Assembly: GCA_963383645.1 (NCBI GenBank)
Contig: OY726567.1
Coordinates: 66,244,552-66,308,551, forward strand
Length of the DNA stretch: 64,000 nucleotides
Reading direction: 5' to 3'
Source of the DNA: Muscardinus avellanarius
Lineage: Eukaryota; Chordata; Mammalia; Rodentia; Gliridae
The position numbers were made by a program, and so were the translations under genes. Positions 1 to 10,890 of the stretch are shown piece by piece. A model generated the notes under the pieces. The model was given only the letters and a program-made list of their open reading frames with translations, was not told the DNA's origin and made no database searches. Position 1 is the stretch's first letter. Each line of letters starts with the position of its first letter.

Positions 1-530
1 CGCGATCCTGCTGGGATTACGAATGTGTGCTACCACGCCCTGATTCAAGACTTTTTTCAAAATAAAAAATATAGCCAGGCATGGTGGCACATACTTGTAA
101 TTGCAGTACTTGGGAGGCTGAGACAGGAGGATCACAAGTTTGTGGCCAGCCTCAGCTACTTAGTGAGGCCCTCTACAACTTAGTAAGACCCTACTTCAAA
201 ATAAAAAATAAAAAGAGGAGTACTTGGGAGGCTGAGACAGGAGAATCAGAGGTTCAAGGCCAGCCTCAGCTACTTAGTGAGGCTCTCCAAAACTTAGTGA
301 GACCCTGTTTCAAAATAAAGAATAAAGCCGGGTGTGGTGGCACACGCTTGTAATCTCCGCGCTTGGGAGGCTGAGACAGGAGGATCACACAGGTTCGAAG
401 CCAACCTCAGCTACTTAGTGAGGCTCTCAGCAACTTAGTGAGACCCTGTTTCCAAATAAAATATAAAATAGGTCTGGGAGTATCGCCCGGAGGTAGAAAG
501 CCTCTGGATTCCACCCCCAGTACCACCAAA

Positions 531-586
<56 letters not shown>

Positions 587-830
587 GGAAGGAAGGAAGG
601 AAGGAAGGAAGGAAGGAAGGAAGGAAGGGAAGAAAACAGGGCTGGGGGTGTAGCTCAAAGGTAGAATGCCTCCGGGTTCCATCCTCACCCAGTACCACAA
701 AATAAATAATGGCCATAGCTCAGAGTTAGAAAACCCCTGGGCTCAATCCCCAATTCCAGAAAGAAAGGAAGGGAGGGAGAGAGAGAAAAGAAATGAAAAG
801 AGAAAAGAAAAAAAGAGGAAGGGAGGACAG
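1..830. mobile_element. Cluster of B1-dID SINEs with purine microsatellites
   Basis: Minus-strand SINE end at 1-55, then plus-strand left monomers from about 73 and 225, a full dimer at about 333-530, and two right-arm (dID) copies at about 635-705 and 707-770. The right arms show an A-box-like TAGCTCAGAGGTAGAATGC and a B-box-like GGTTCCATCC. (GAAA)n at 531-586 runs into (GGAA)n at 587-629, and 771-830 is purine-rich. All ORFs here are SINE translations. No gene. Confidence 0.85.
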
Positions 831-1320
831 GGTGTGGTAATGAGAGAGCTCAAGGCATAGAGAGGAGGTTGCTAAGTAGCAGTGCTGGCCAGTGTGTGCT
901 CAGCTGGTGTGTAGGGAAGGTCAGGGAATTTCACGGAGGGCCTCATGAGTTACACTTAGAAAGAGGGTGTGTGGCGGTTGGCACGCAGCAAGAAGGCATT
1001 CCTGGTAGAGCGGAGGTGGTCCCTGAAACCCAGCCCCGGGAAGTAGAATGCGTTTGTCTGCTGGGTTATAGCGTATAGCACCCACTAGGAAAAGTAGATC
1101 AGGACCCACAACCCTCAGATTGCCACACTGGAATTGGACATTATCCTGAGAGTGCAGGGAAAACATGGAAGCTTCTTCAACAGGAGATAGCAGGAGGAGT
1201 GACACTGATGATGTGTAGACAGGAAAAGATGATGACCGCGGACACCCTTATAGGTCCAGGCAGTGTTCAGGTTCTCCGTGTGTCCTAGCTAGTTCCCACG
1301 AGAGCGCACAGTTGGCATGG
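831..1320. other. Unassigned non-coding stretch
   Basis: About 490 bp of non-SINE sequence without a recognisable exon, RNA gene or repeat family. The ORFs present are short and overlap on both strands, as expected by chance. It may hold old, diverged repeats. Confidence 0.5.
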
Positions 1321-1608
1321 CCTTTTTTTTTTTTTTTTAACAGTACACAGTACTGAAACCCAGGGGCATTTTACCTAATAGCTACATCCACAGCCCTATT
1401 TTTATTCTCTGCTTTTCTTTCTCCAAGCGACACCCCCAGCCCTATTTTTTATTCTTTATTTTAAAACAGGGTCTCACTGAGTTGTGGAGGGCCTCACTAA
1501 GTAGCTGAGGCTGGCTGTGAACCAGATCCTCCTGTCTCAGCCTCCCAATAGCTGGGATTACAAGTGTGCACCACCACACCCAGATTTATTATTTTATTTA
1601 TTTATTTA

Positions 1609-1653
<45 letters not shown>

Positions 1654-2442
1654 TTCTGGGGGTGGAACCCAGGGGCTTTTCTATTTCTGGCCTATATTCC
1701 CAGACCTATTTTATACTTTATTTGGAAACAGGGTCTAAGTTGCCAAGTACTGGGATTACAAGCGTGCACCACCACGCCCAGTTTATTCTTTTATTTTTGA
1801 AATAGGGTCTCACTATGTTGTGAGGGGCCTCATTAAGTAATAGAGGCTGGCTATGAACCTGTGATCCTCCTGTCTCAGCCTCCCAAGTGCTGGGATTATA
1901 GGTATTTACCACCGTACCTGGCTGCTGTGGGCTTTTTTTTTTTTTTTTTTTTTTTTGCGGGTCTGGGGATGGAACCCAGGGGCATTCGACCTCCAAGCTA
2001 CACCCCCTGCCCTATTTTTTATTCTTTACTTTGAAACTGGGTCTCACTGAGTTGCAGAGGGCCTCACTAAGTAGCTGAGGCTGTCCACGAACCGCGATCC
2101 TCTGGTCTCAGCCTCCCGAATGCTGGGATTACAGGTGTGCACCACCACACCCGGCCCATTTTTTATTTTTATTTTGAAACAAGGACTTGTTAGGTTGGTG
2201 AGAGTCTAATTAAAAGCGTGTGCCACCATAATTGTAATCCCAGCATTTGGGAGGCTGAGACAGATCAAGGTTTGACAGCCTCAGCTACTTAGAGAGGCCA
2301 TTTGCAACTCAGTGAGACCCTGTTTCAAAATAAAGAATAAAAAATAGGGCTGGGGGTGTAGCTCAGAGGTAGACTGTCCCTGGGTTCCATCTCCAGTACC
2401 ACCCACAAAAAAAGTGAGCCATTATGTCCAGCTGCTCTGGTA

Positions 2443-2483
<41 letters not shown>

Positions 2484-2921
2484 GTGGAACCCAGGGGCTT
2501 TCTACATTTGGGTATACCCCCAGACCTATTTTCTATTTTATTTGGAAACAGGGTCTCACTAAGTTGCTAAGAGCCTCACTCAGCTTCTGAGGCTGGCTTC
2601 GAACCTGTGATCTTCTGTCTCAGCCTCCCAAGTACTGGGATTATTACTGTGCGCCACCATGTCCAATCCAGCTGCTTTGGCATCTTCATGGACCAGATTT
2701 GCTCTTCCTCATGGAAACAGAATTCCTGGTTGGTTGGTTTGTTTTGTTGTTGTTATTGTGTTGTTGTTTTGGTGGTACTGGGGTTCCTGGAAACCCTTCT
2801 ACCTCCGAGCTACACTCACAGACCCATTTTTTAAAAAATATATTTCTAATTGGAAACAGGCTCTGATCCTCTTTTCTCCACCTCCCAAGCACGGGGATTA
2901 CAAGCGTGTGCCACCACTCTC

Positions 2922-2964
<43 letters not shown>

Positions 2965-3538
2965 GCTGGGGATTGGACCCAGGGGCATTCTACCCCCAAG
3001 CTACACCCCCAGCCCTACTTTATTTTTATTTTAAAACAGTCTTGAGCTGGGCCTGGTGGCACACATTTGTAATCCTAGTTCTTGGGAGGCTGAGAAGGAG
3101 AATCACAAGTCTGTGGCCAGCCTCAACTACTTAGTGAGGCCCTCTGCAACTCAGTGAGACCCTGTTTCAAATATAAAAAAACAAGACTAGAAAATAGGGC
3201 TGGGGGTGTAACTCGGAGGTGCAATATCCCTAGGTTCCATCCCCAGTATTTCAATTTTAAAAAAAGGGTCTTTCTAGGTGGATGCAAATCTCACTACTTG
3301 CCCAGGCTGTCCTTGAACCCGAGACCCTCCTGTCTCAGCCTCCTAAGTACTAGGATCACAGGTGCCACTAAGCCTGGCTGTGAGACCCTATATCAAAATA
3401 AAAAAATAAAAAATGAGGCTTTCAGCCACTTAGCGAGACCCTGTTCTCAAATAAGAAATAAAAATCAAGCCCAGACAGACATGACAGCTCAAAAAATTAG
3501 TGAGGCTCTCAGCAACTTAGTGAGACCCTCTTTCCAAA

Positions 3539-3581
<43 letters not shown>

Positions 3582-3981
3582 GGTTGAGCTTTGAGGTAGA
3601 ATGCCCTTAGATTCAATTTCCAGTACCACACACACACACACACACACAAAAAGTCATGTGTGGTGGTACATGCCTGTGGTCCCAGTACTTGGGAGGCTGA
3701 AACAAGAGAATTAGAGATTCAAGGCCAGCCTTAGCAACTTGGCAAGAACATTAACAACTTAGCAAGACCATTAATTTATTCTATGGTACTGGGGATGGAA
3801 TCCAGGGGCATTCTTCCCCGAGCTACACCCCGGCCCTATTTTTTATTCTTTATTTTGAAACAGGGTCTCAGTAAGTTGTGGAGGGCCTCATTAAGTAGCT
3901 CAGGCTAGTTGTGAACCCACGATCCTCTCATTTCAGCCTCCCAAATGCTGGGATTACAAGGTACACCATCATGCAGAGCTC

Positions 3982-4024
<43 letters not shown>

Positions 4025-4330
4025 TATTTTTGCAGGTCTAGGGATGGAACCCAGGGGCATTTGGACTCCGAGCTACATCCCCTGCCTATTTTTTATTCTT
4101 TATTTTGAAACAGGGCCTCACTAAGTAGCTGAGGCTGTCCATGAACCGTGATTCTCCTGTCTTAGCCTCCCAAACAAGTGTGTGCCACCATGCCCGGCTT
4201 TTATTTTTATTTTGAAAGAGTCTTGCTAGGTCGATGAGAGTCTCAATACTTGTTCTCGAACTTGTGCTCCCCCATCTCAGCCTCCCAAATACTGGAATTA
4301 CAGGTGTACACTACCACTCCCAGCTTTGGC
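1321..4330. mobile_element. SINE cluster, mainly minus-oriented B1-dID copies
   Basis: A tandem and nested run of SINEs. Minus copies lie at about 1322-1590, 1655-1790, 1790-1925, 1945-2165, 2485-2670, 2775-2920, 3780-3975 and 4030-4330; plus copies at about 2215-2400, 3045-3265 and 3400-3625. The copy at 2775-2920 carries the variant right arm of the subfamily seen again at 11307, 18377, 18636, 40239 and 61657. Microsatellites sit at SINE tails: (TG)n 1611-1652, (TG)n 2445-2481, (TG)n 2923-2963, (AATA)n 3535-3581 and (TTTA)n 3983-4026. Confidence 0.85.
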
Positions 4331-4339
4331 CCAGCTTTT

Positions 4340-4450
4340 TGTCATGGTCCACCTCTGCCCCTTGCTGGTGATGTGACCTGGTGCAGATGTCTTTATCTTT
4401 CTGTGCCTTGGTTTCCTGTGAAATGGAGATAATAAGATGGATAACATCAA
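4340..4450 (+). mobile_element. MIR remnant
   Basis: Resembles the MIR core: a CTTGCTGGTGATGTGACCTGG segment followed by a TTGGTTTCCTGTGAAATGG segment and AGATAATAAGATGG. Old and diverged; assigned by eye from the family consensus. Confidence 0.6.
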
Positions 4451-4465
4451 AATGGGGCATGGTGG

Positions 4466-5294
4466 TGAAACGGGGGGTTTCTTCTGAGCCCCCAAGATGA
4501 AGCAGAGGGTTTCTTGAGAAGAAACCTGGAGTTTCATCAAAGATGAAACGGAGTTTCTTGAGAAGAAACTTGGCATTTCCTTACCGAGTTCTTGTCTACA
4601 GTGAGTGAAGAATGACACCCGCAGACTGCAGGAAGGCAGGGAATAGGGAAAGGTGGCTGAACACCCCAAAGGGGCTGTCAGAACTCTGGGGTCCAGCAGC
4701 TGCCTTCAGGACAATACTTGGGAGTAGCCCAAGCCAAATGCCTTCAATTACAGGCTGCTTTCTTCCAGAGTCCATGTGATCAGCCAGAAAGGAGGTGCAG
4801 GTCACCCCTAGGGGCCCTGGCCAGCCTTGATGTCCAGCAGAGGCCTTCAGGTCACTACCTGAGAGTTACCCTATCCCCGTGCCCTCAGTTGCACTCCACC
4901 TTCTCTCAAGGCTAACACAACCTGCGAGAGAGAAGCTCCTCATAAGGGGAGGGGGGTCCCTGAGAGGGAAAAACCCATTTGGTGGCTGCACTAGGGGTTT
5001 TGCCAGATGTCTGCATGTCCTCTGTTTGGTTGTGGTGAGTTTGGGATCCTGGGAATTCTGGGAAACAGCTCTCAGAATTTGCATAGGGTATTTGCAAGTC
5101 CTTTGAAGGGTCTCCTTTCAGAAGTGTCAGACTTGCTCCAGTGATGTCTCCTGGGTTTGTTGATTAGTAACGAGATGGTTTTGTGAAGATTTGGTCCTTC
5201 TTATCTCTGAACCTTGGCCCCTCGCCCCTCAGGAAATTAGGTTTTTTCTACGGAGGCCTCTTCCCTATCTGCCTATTTCCTTTCTATCCCTTCA
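4466..5294 (-). mobile_element. ERV LTR, copy 1 (class I-like, 4-bp TSD)
   Basis: An 829-bp block that begins TGAAAC and ends TTCA on the plus strand, so read on the minus strand it starts TGAA and ends TTTCA. It is flanked by the 4-bp duplication GTGG at 4462-4465 and 5295-5298. It is inserted in the first bases of a B1-dID SINE (GGGCATGGTGG before it, GTGGCACAC after it). It matches the LTR at 8740-9685 along most of its length but lacks the segment carrying the poly(A) signal and has fewer internal repeats. A 4-bp duplication is typical of gammaretrovirus-like (class I) ERVs. No internal gag, pol or env sequence lies beside it, so it is a solo LTR. Confidence 0.8.
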
Positions 5295-5389
5295 GTGGCA
5301 CACTAGAGGTTAAGACAGGAAAATAGGGGGTTTGAGGACAGCCTCAGCAACTTAGAAAGACCCTGTTTCTTTTTGTTTTCTTTCTTTCT

Positions 5390-5433
<44 letters not shown>

Positions 5434-6230
5434 TTATAATACTGGGGGTGGAACCCTGGGCATTCTACCTCCAAACTATACCCTCAGCCTTATTTCATTC
5501 TTTTATTTTGAAATAAGGTCTCACTGAGTTACAGATAGCCTCACTTAGTTGCTGAGACTGGCTGGAAACCTGAGAGCCTCATGTCTCTACCCCAAGTACA
5601 CCACGCCAGACTTTAAGAGCCTGTTTCAAAATAAAAAGGTCTAGAGCTGGGCATGGTGGCGCATGTTTGTAATACCAGCACTTGGGAGGCAGAGACAGGA
5701 GGATTACACAGGTTCAAAGCAAGCCTCTGCTACTTTTTTTTTTTTTTTTTTGCAGGTCTGGGGATGGAACCCAGAGGCATTCGACCTCCGAGCTACACTC
5801 CCTGCCCTATTTTTTTTTTTTAATTCTTTATTTTGAAACCGGGTCTCACTGAGTTGCAAAGGACCTCTCTAAGTAGCTGAGGCTGTCCGCAAACCGTGAT
5901 CCTCTGGTCTCAGCCTCCTGTAGCCTCTGCTACTTAGTGAGGCTCTCAGCAACTTTGTGAGACCCTGTTTCCAAATAAAATATATAAATAGGTCTGGAAG
6001 TATAGCCCAGAGGTAGAAAGCCTCTGGGTTCCACCCCCAGTACCACTAAATACATAAATACATAAATACATAAATACATTTTAAAAAATAGGGCTTGGGG
6101 TGTCACTGGGAGGTGGATGCCCCTGGGTTTTATCCCCAGTACCGCAAAAAAAAATTTTTAAAGGTCTAGGAGTATAGCTTGGAGGTAGAATGTACCTGGG
6201 TTTAATCCCCAGTACCATATAAGAGAGAGA
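5295..6230. mobile_element. SINE cluster with (TTTC)n
   Basis: Plus-strand SINE left arm resumes at 5295 after the LTR. (TTTC)n spans 5379-5434, followed by a minus copy at about 5435-5620 and a plus copy that begins near 5645. That plus copy is interrupted at about 5733-5920 by a minus-strand SINE: the CCTCTGCTACTT stretch appears on both sides, near 5724 and 5924, suggesting a target duplication. Further dID arms follow at 5985-6050, 6085-6150 and 6160-6220. Confidence 0.75.
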
Positions 6231-6306
6231 GGAGAGGAGAGGAGAGGAGAGGAGAGGAGAGGAGAGGAGAGGAGAGGAGAGGAGAGGAGAGGAGAGGAGA
6301 GGAGAG
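6231..6306. repeat. (GGAGA)n microsatellite
   Basis: Uninterrupted 5-bp purine repeat of about 15 units at the 3' end of a dID SINE arm. Confidence 0.95.
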
Positions 6307-6309
6307 AAG

Positions 6310-6480
6310 AAAGGCAGTTACTTGGAACCCTCAGGGAGCCCATGGGAGGGAGGGACTGACTGTTCAGCCGACCATTCACAGTGTCCCCCTGCCCCAACCC
6401 TGTCTGCTGCCTAGCCAATCCTTACACCTCTTTCCAAAGGAAATACAGATGCTAACCTCCTGGTGACCCTAAATAGGACT
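6310..6480. other. Unassigned sequence before an LTR
   Basis: About 170 bp with no recognised repeat or exon. The upstream boundary of the neighbouring LTR could lie inside it. Confidence 0.4.
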
Positions 6481-7440
6481 TTTCCCCAATGCGAGTCTTG
6501 ATACCCGTACCAGTATTGGAATGGCCTAGAAAGATTTGGGAAAGCTATGATTATTAATATATTTCAAAAATTGGGTGAGGGGCAAATCTGTGCAAGGACT
6601 TGGTTTCTGCCTAAAAGCAGGCAACTATTCCAATGTAAATTAACCTAGCTAAAAGCAATTAACCAGTCTATAGGAGAGGAGAACTAGGCCTGTCTCTATC
6701 TAAAGACAGATCTTAGTTGAGGAGAACTAGGCCTTTATCTAAAGACAGATCTACATGATTGGATAAGCTAGCTAAGATGGTAGGAGGGGTCGACCTTCAC
6801 GAAAGGAGAGACCCTGCCACACCTTGTTGGGGGAGGTACCTTACAGGGTAAGGGGAGGTACCTTACAGGGACGTTCACTACGTCAGAATTACGTAAACAA
6901 GATGAAGGTCATGGGTATAAAAAGTCCGGTCCACGCGTAATTCCTTTTGGTGTATTCATTTCGAGTCACCCCTCCATGCCAGTCTGGTATGGAGCTGTAT
7001 TTCTATTTTCTGTATTTCTATCTTTCTAATAAACTTCTTTAAATCTTCAGCAACTGTCCAAGCTATGCATATTTATTCTTAGCTCGGACAAGAACCCGCG
7101 GTAATTTTCTGGTTTTGGTCGTTTGGGATTTTGTTATAGGTTGGGGGAAAGTGTGTCCGGGACCCTTGCAGGGGTTCCCGGGGAACAGTTTTCTCAAACC
7201 ATATTCTCCTAATCCATAACAATACCCATTTCCCTGCACTGGCACAAAGCCAAGCTTGGCTCACTGGGGTCCCCATGGTGCTTTGGTGACATCTCCAGGA
7301 CACCCCTGAGAGGACTAGGGACACCTGGCCAGTGGGGAACTTGCCACTTAGGAAATTAGACTTCACTCACTTGGCCAAGAGCAGCAGGGGGCCTGAACGC
7401 GCGTCTGGAACTCGCCTGCTGAGGGGAAGAGCTACCCTCC
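6480..7440 (+). mobile_element. Class I-type ERV LTR plus adjoining leader-like sequence
   Basis: LTR architecture on the plus strand: TATAAAAAG at 6916-6924 and AATAAA at 7028-7033, about 110 bp apart, as in a short R region. The upstream (U3-like) part holds two pairs of direct repeats: a GAGGAGAACTAGGCCT unit followed by TCTAAAGACAGATCT at about 6675-6752, and GGGGAGGTACCTTACAGGG at about 6830-6870. A TACGTCAG CRE-like site lies between them and the TATA box. A TGGGGG run at about 7143 followed by GTCCGGGAC resembles a tRNA-Pro primer-binding region, so 7160-7440 may be retroviral leader. The exact LTR ends and any target duplication were not resolved. No coding remnant recognised. Confidence 0.55.
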
Positions 7441-7473
7441 ATTGTCCTCCATTGTCCTAATGAATGGGAATGT

Positions 7474-7474
<1 letters not shown>

Positions 7475-7519
<45 letters not shown>
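7475..7519. repeat. (GT)n microsatellite
   Basis: Dinucleotide run next to a minus-strand SINE. Confidence 0.9.
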
Positions 7520-7521
<2 letters not shown>

Positions 7522-7529
7522 GTTTTATT

Positions 7530-8500
7530 TGTTTGTTTTGTTATGCTGGGGATGAAACCCAGGCCATTCTACCTCTGAGCTACAACCCCAGCCCTATGTG
7601 TGCGTGTGTGTGGGGTAGAACCCAGGTGCTTTCTTCCTCCGGGCTACACCCCAGCGCTGTTTTCTATTTTATTCGGAAACAGGGTCTCGCTAAGTTGCTG
7701 AGAGGCTCACTAAGTAGCTGAGGCTGGCTTCGAACCTGTGCGATCCTCCTGTCTCAGCCTCCCAAGCGCGGGGATTACAAGCGTGCATTACCATGCCTGG
7801 CTTATTCTTTATTTTGAAATAGGGTCTCACTGAGTTGCAAAGGGCCTCACTAAGTAGGTGAGGCTGTCTGCGAACCAGGATCCTCGATCCTCCTGTTTCA
7901 GCCTTCAGAATGCTTGGATTACAAGTGAGCACCGTGCTCCGTTGACAATGCACTTTGATACTTAGGAAGCTGCTTCTAATTGGCGATGTGGATTTTTTTT
8001 TTTTCCTGAGAGGGAAACCTTCCTCAGTTTAGGACATAGGCATCTAGGGATCTAGTTTTCTTTTTCTTTTTCTCTTCTTTCTTTTTTTCTTCCTTCCTTC
8101 CTTCCTTCCTTTTTTTTTTTTTTTTTTTTTTTTGTGGTATCCCAGGGGCATTCTACCCCTCCTTTTTCTTTTTTCTTTGGAAATGGCCTTGCTAAATTGC
8201 TGATAGCCTCACTAAGTTGTTGAGGCTGGCCTATAATACTCCTATCTCAGCCTCCTAAGTACTGGAATTATAAGCATTTACTCCTTTTTTTTTTTCCTCA
8301 GTACTAGGGATGGAACCCAGGGATATTCTACCTCTGAGCTACACCTCCAGCCCTATTTTATTTTTATTTTTGAAACAGAATGTCCTTTGGTTAATGAGTC
8401 TCAATACTTGCTGAGGCTATCATTGAACCTGCGATCCTCCTGTTTAAGCCTCCCAAGTACTAGGATTACAAGTGAGTTCCATTTCACCCAGCTTCCCTTC
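7530..8500 (-). mobile_element. Minus-strand SINE cluster
   Basis: Copies at about 7540-7800, 7800-7950, 8125-8280 and 8290-8495, with a pyrimidine-rich (CT/TTCC) tract at 8055-8130. 7950-8040 is unassigned. No gene. Confidence 0.8.
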
Positions 8501-8515
8501 TCTCTTTTATCCTTG

Positions 8516-8563
8516 CGGTAAAACACACAACATCTAATTCACCATTACATTTAAAAACAACGC
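8516..8563. mobile_element. Old L1-type 3'-end remnant, first half
   Basis: TAAAACACACAACATCTAAT followed by TTCACCATTACATTTAAAAA matches the start of a well-known old mammalian L1 (L1M-type) repeat. Its continuation is at 10570-10890, so the element was split by about 2 kb of later insertions. Family name given from memory. Confidence 0.55.
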
Positions 8564-8739
8564 TGAGCCGGGCATGGTGGTGCACACTTGTAATCCCAGT
8601 ACTTGGGAGGCTGAGACAGGAGGATTGCACAGGTGATCAGCCAGCCTCAGCTACTTAGTGAGGCTCTCCACGATTTAGTGAAACCCTGTTTCAAAACAAA
8701 GAATAAACTGGGCGGGCTGGCACACACTTGTAATCCCAG
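8564..8739 (+). mobile_element. Two plus-strand B1-dID SINEs, the second cut by an LTR
   Basis: The first left monomer spans 8564-8706. A second starts at about 8708, runs to CCCAG at 8739, is interrupted by the LTR at 8740-9685, and resumes CCAGCATTTGGGAGG at 9686. Confidence 0.85.
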
Positions 8740-9685
8740 TGAAACGGGGCGGGTGGGGGGGTTCTTGAGAGGAAACCCGGCGAGTTCTTGTCTATGGTGA
8801 GCGAAGAATGACACCCCTGCAGACCTCAGGAAGGGGAGTAAAAGGTTTATTGGAAGCATCAGGGAATGGGGGGAGAGTGGCTGAACGCCCCCAAAGGGGC
8901 TGGAACTCTGGGTCCAGCAGCTGCCTTCAGGACAATACTTGAGAGTAGCCCATGCTGAATTGCCTTCAGGTGCAGGCTGCTTTCTTCCAGAGTCCACGCG
9001 ATCTTCTAGAAGGGAAAAGAGAAAAGTGGTCAAACATCCCAAAGGGGCTGGACTCCGGAGTCCAGTAGCTGCCTTCAGGGTCACTACCTGAGTGTCGCCC
9101 GAGCCAAGTGCCCATCAATTGCAAACTACTTTCTCCAGAGTCCACGCGATCTGCCAGAAAAGAGGTGCAGGTCACCCCTAGGGGCCTGGCCGGCCATGAT
9201 GTCCAGCAGAGGCCTTCAGGTCACTACTCAAGAGTCGCCTGAGCCACGTGCCCTCAGATGCACTCTGCCTTCTCTCAGAGCCAACATGATCTGCGAGAGA
9301 GAAAACAGCTCCCCAAAAGGGGAGGGGATCCTAAGCGGGGAAAGTCCCCCTTTTGCCATTGAGTAAGGCAAAGGCCTGACCGCTTGCAAGTCCGTTTTGG
9401 TTAGGGTGACTTCCAAGGAGAATTCTGGGAAGTAGATCTCAGAATTTGCATAGGGTATTTGCAAGTCCTTGAAGAATCTCCTTTCAGTGAAGTGTCAGCC
9501 TTGCTCCTGGGTTTGGGCTCCTGGGTTTGTTGATTAGTAAACTGATGGCTTTGTGAAGCTCTGGTCCTTCTTATCTCTGAGCCTTTGGAGTTTCAGGCAT
9601 TTGTCGCCCCTCAGGAAACTCAGGAAATTAACTTTTTTCTACCAAGGCCTTTTCCCTATCTGCCTTTTTCCTTTCTATCTCCTCA
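8740..9685 (-). mobile_element. ERV LTR, copy 2 (class I-like, 4-bp TSD)
   Basis: A 946-bp LTR that on the minus strand starts TGAGGAG and ends CCCGTTTCA. The flanking 4-bp duplication is CCAG (8736-8739 and 9686-9689), inside a SINE. On the minus strand it has CCAATAAACC (plus 8848-8857), the expected poly(A) signal near the 3' end. Roughly 8885-9290 consists of about three tandem copies of a 130-bp unit marked by GTCCAG, CTGCCTTCAGG and CCAGAGTCCACGCGATC; copy 1 at 4466 has about two. These are probably U3 enhancer repeats. Solo LTR with no internal sequence. Confidence 0.85.
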
Positions 9686-10560
9686 CCAGCATTTGGGAGG
9701 CTGAGACAGGAGGATCCCGGTTTGCAGACAGCCTCAGCTACTTAGTGGGGCCCTTTGCAACTCAGTGAGACCCTGTTTCAAAATAAAGATTAAAAGCCAG
9801 GCGTGGTGGTGAACGCTTGTAATCCCAGCATTCGGGAGTCTGAGACCAGAGGATTGCAGCTCATGGACAGCCTCAGATACTTAGGAGCCCTCTGCAACTC
9901 AGTGAGACCCTGTTTCAAAATAAAGAATAAAAAATAGGGCAGGGGATATATCTCAGAGGCCAAATGCCTGTGGGTTCCATCTCCAGACCCGCAAAAAAAA
10001 AAAAAAAAAAAAAAAGAATAAAGCCGGGCGTGGTGGCACATGCTTGTAATCCCAGCATTCAGGAGGCTGAAATCCAGAGGATCACGGTTCGTGGACAACC
10101 TCAGCTACTTAGTGAGGCCCTCTGCAACTCAGTGAGACCCAGTTTCAAAATAAAGGATAAAAAGGCAGGGGATATAGCTCGGAGGTCAAATGCCTCTGGG
10201 TTCCATCCCCAGACTGGCAAAAAAGAAAGAAAGAAAGAAAGGAAGGAAGGAAGGAAGGAAGGAAGGAATAAAAATAGGGTTGTGGATGAAGCTCAGAGGT
10301 AGAATGTAGTAGGTTAAATCCTAGTACCAGCTGGGCGTGGTGGCGCACGCTTGTAATCCCTGTGCTTGGGAGGCTGAGACAGGAGGATCGCACAGGTTCA
10401 AAGCCAGCCTCAGCTACTGAGTGAGGCTCTCAGCAACTTAGTGAGACCCTGTTTCTAAATAAAGTATAAAAAATAAGTCTGGGAGTATAGCCCGGAGGTA
10501 GAAAAACCCCTGGGTTCCACCCTCAGTACCACAAATAAATAAATAAATCCTCAGTACCGC
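9686..10560 (+). mobile_element. Plus-strand SINE cluster
   Basis: Remainder of the split SINE to about 9795, then dimers at about 9797-10015, 10020-10220 and 10330-10560, with (GAAA)n/(GGAA)n at 10220-10268 and a short AATA tail. ORFs here are SINE-derived. Confidence 0.85.
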
Positions 10561-10569
10561 AAAAAAAAA

Positions 10570-10890
10570 AGTAAAAGTGCACAACTCTGTGGCATTTAGT
10601 ACTTGTGCAATGTTACACAACCATTGCCACTATCTAGTTCCAGAATTGCATCATCATCCCAAAAGGAAACTGCACGCCCATTAGCATGATTCCCCACTCT
10701 TCCCCCACTGGGCCCCATCTGCCCTCCCCATCCCTGCCTCTGGCAATCAGTAATTTGCTTTCTGTCTCTATGGATTTACCAATTCTAGGTTATTTCATAG
10801 AAATGGACTCATACAATGTGTAAAATAGAAATGGACTCATACAAAGTGTGACTTTTGGTGTATGGCTCCCAGCAGCCAGCTTCAAGGTTC
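10570..10890. mobile_element. Old L1-type 3'-end remnant, second half
   Basis: Contains ACCATTGCCACTATCTAG, TCTCTATGGATTTACC and AAATGGACTCATACAA segments characteristic of an old L1M-type mammalian repeat. An internal duplication of about 26 bp repeats AATAGAAATGGACTCATACAA. It continues the fragment at 8516-8563. Confidence 0.6.

Noticed and set aside
407..700. SINE- and microsatellite-derived ORFs of 60-170 codons throughout
   Set aside because: They repeat the same SINE translation (e.g. LRPGYTPRPI or [17 protein letters not shown] peptides) and have no gene structure.
640..705. tRNA-like A and B boxes
   Set aside because: They belong to the truncated ID right arms of SINEs; no cloverleaf or anticodon arm, so not tRNA genes.
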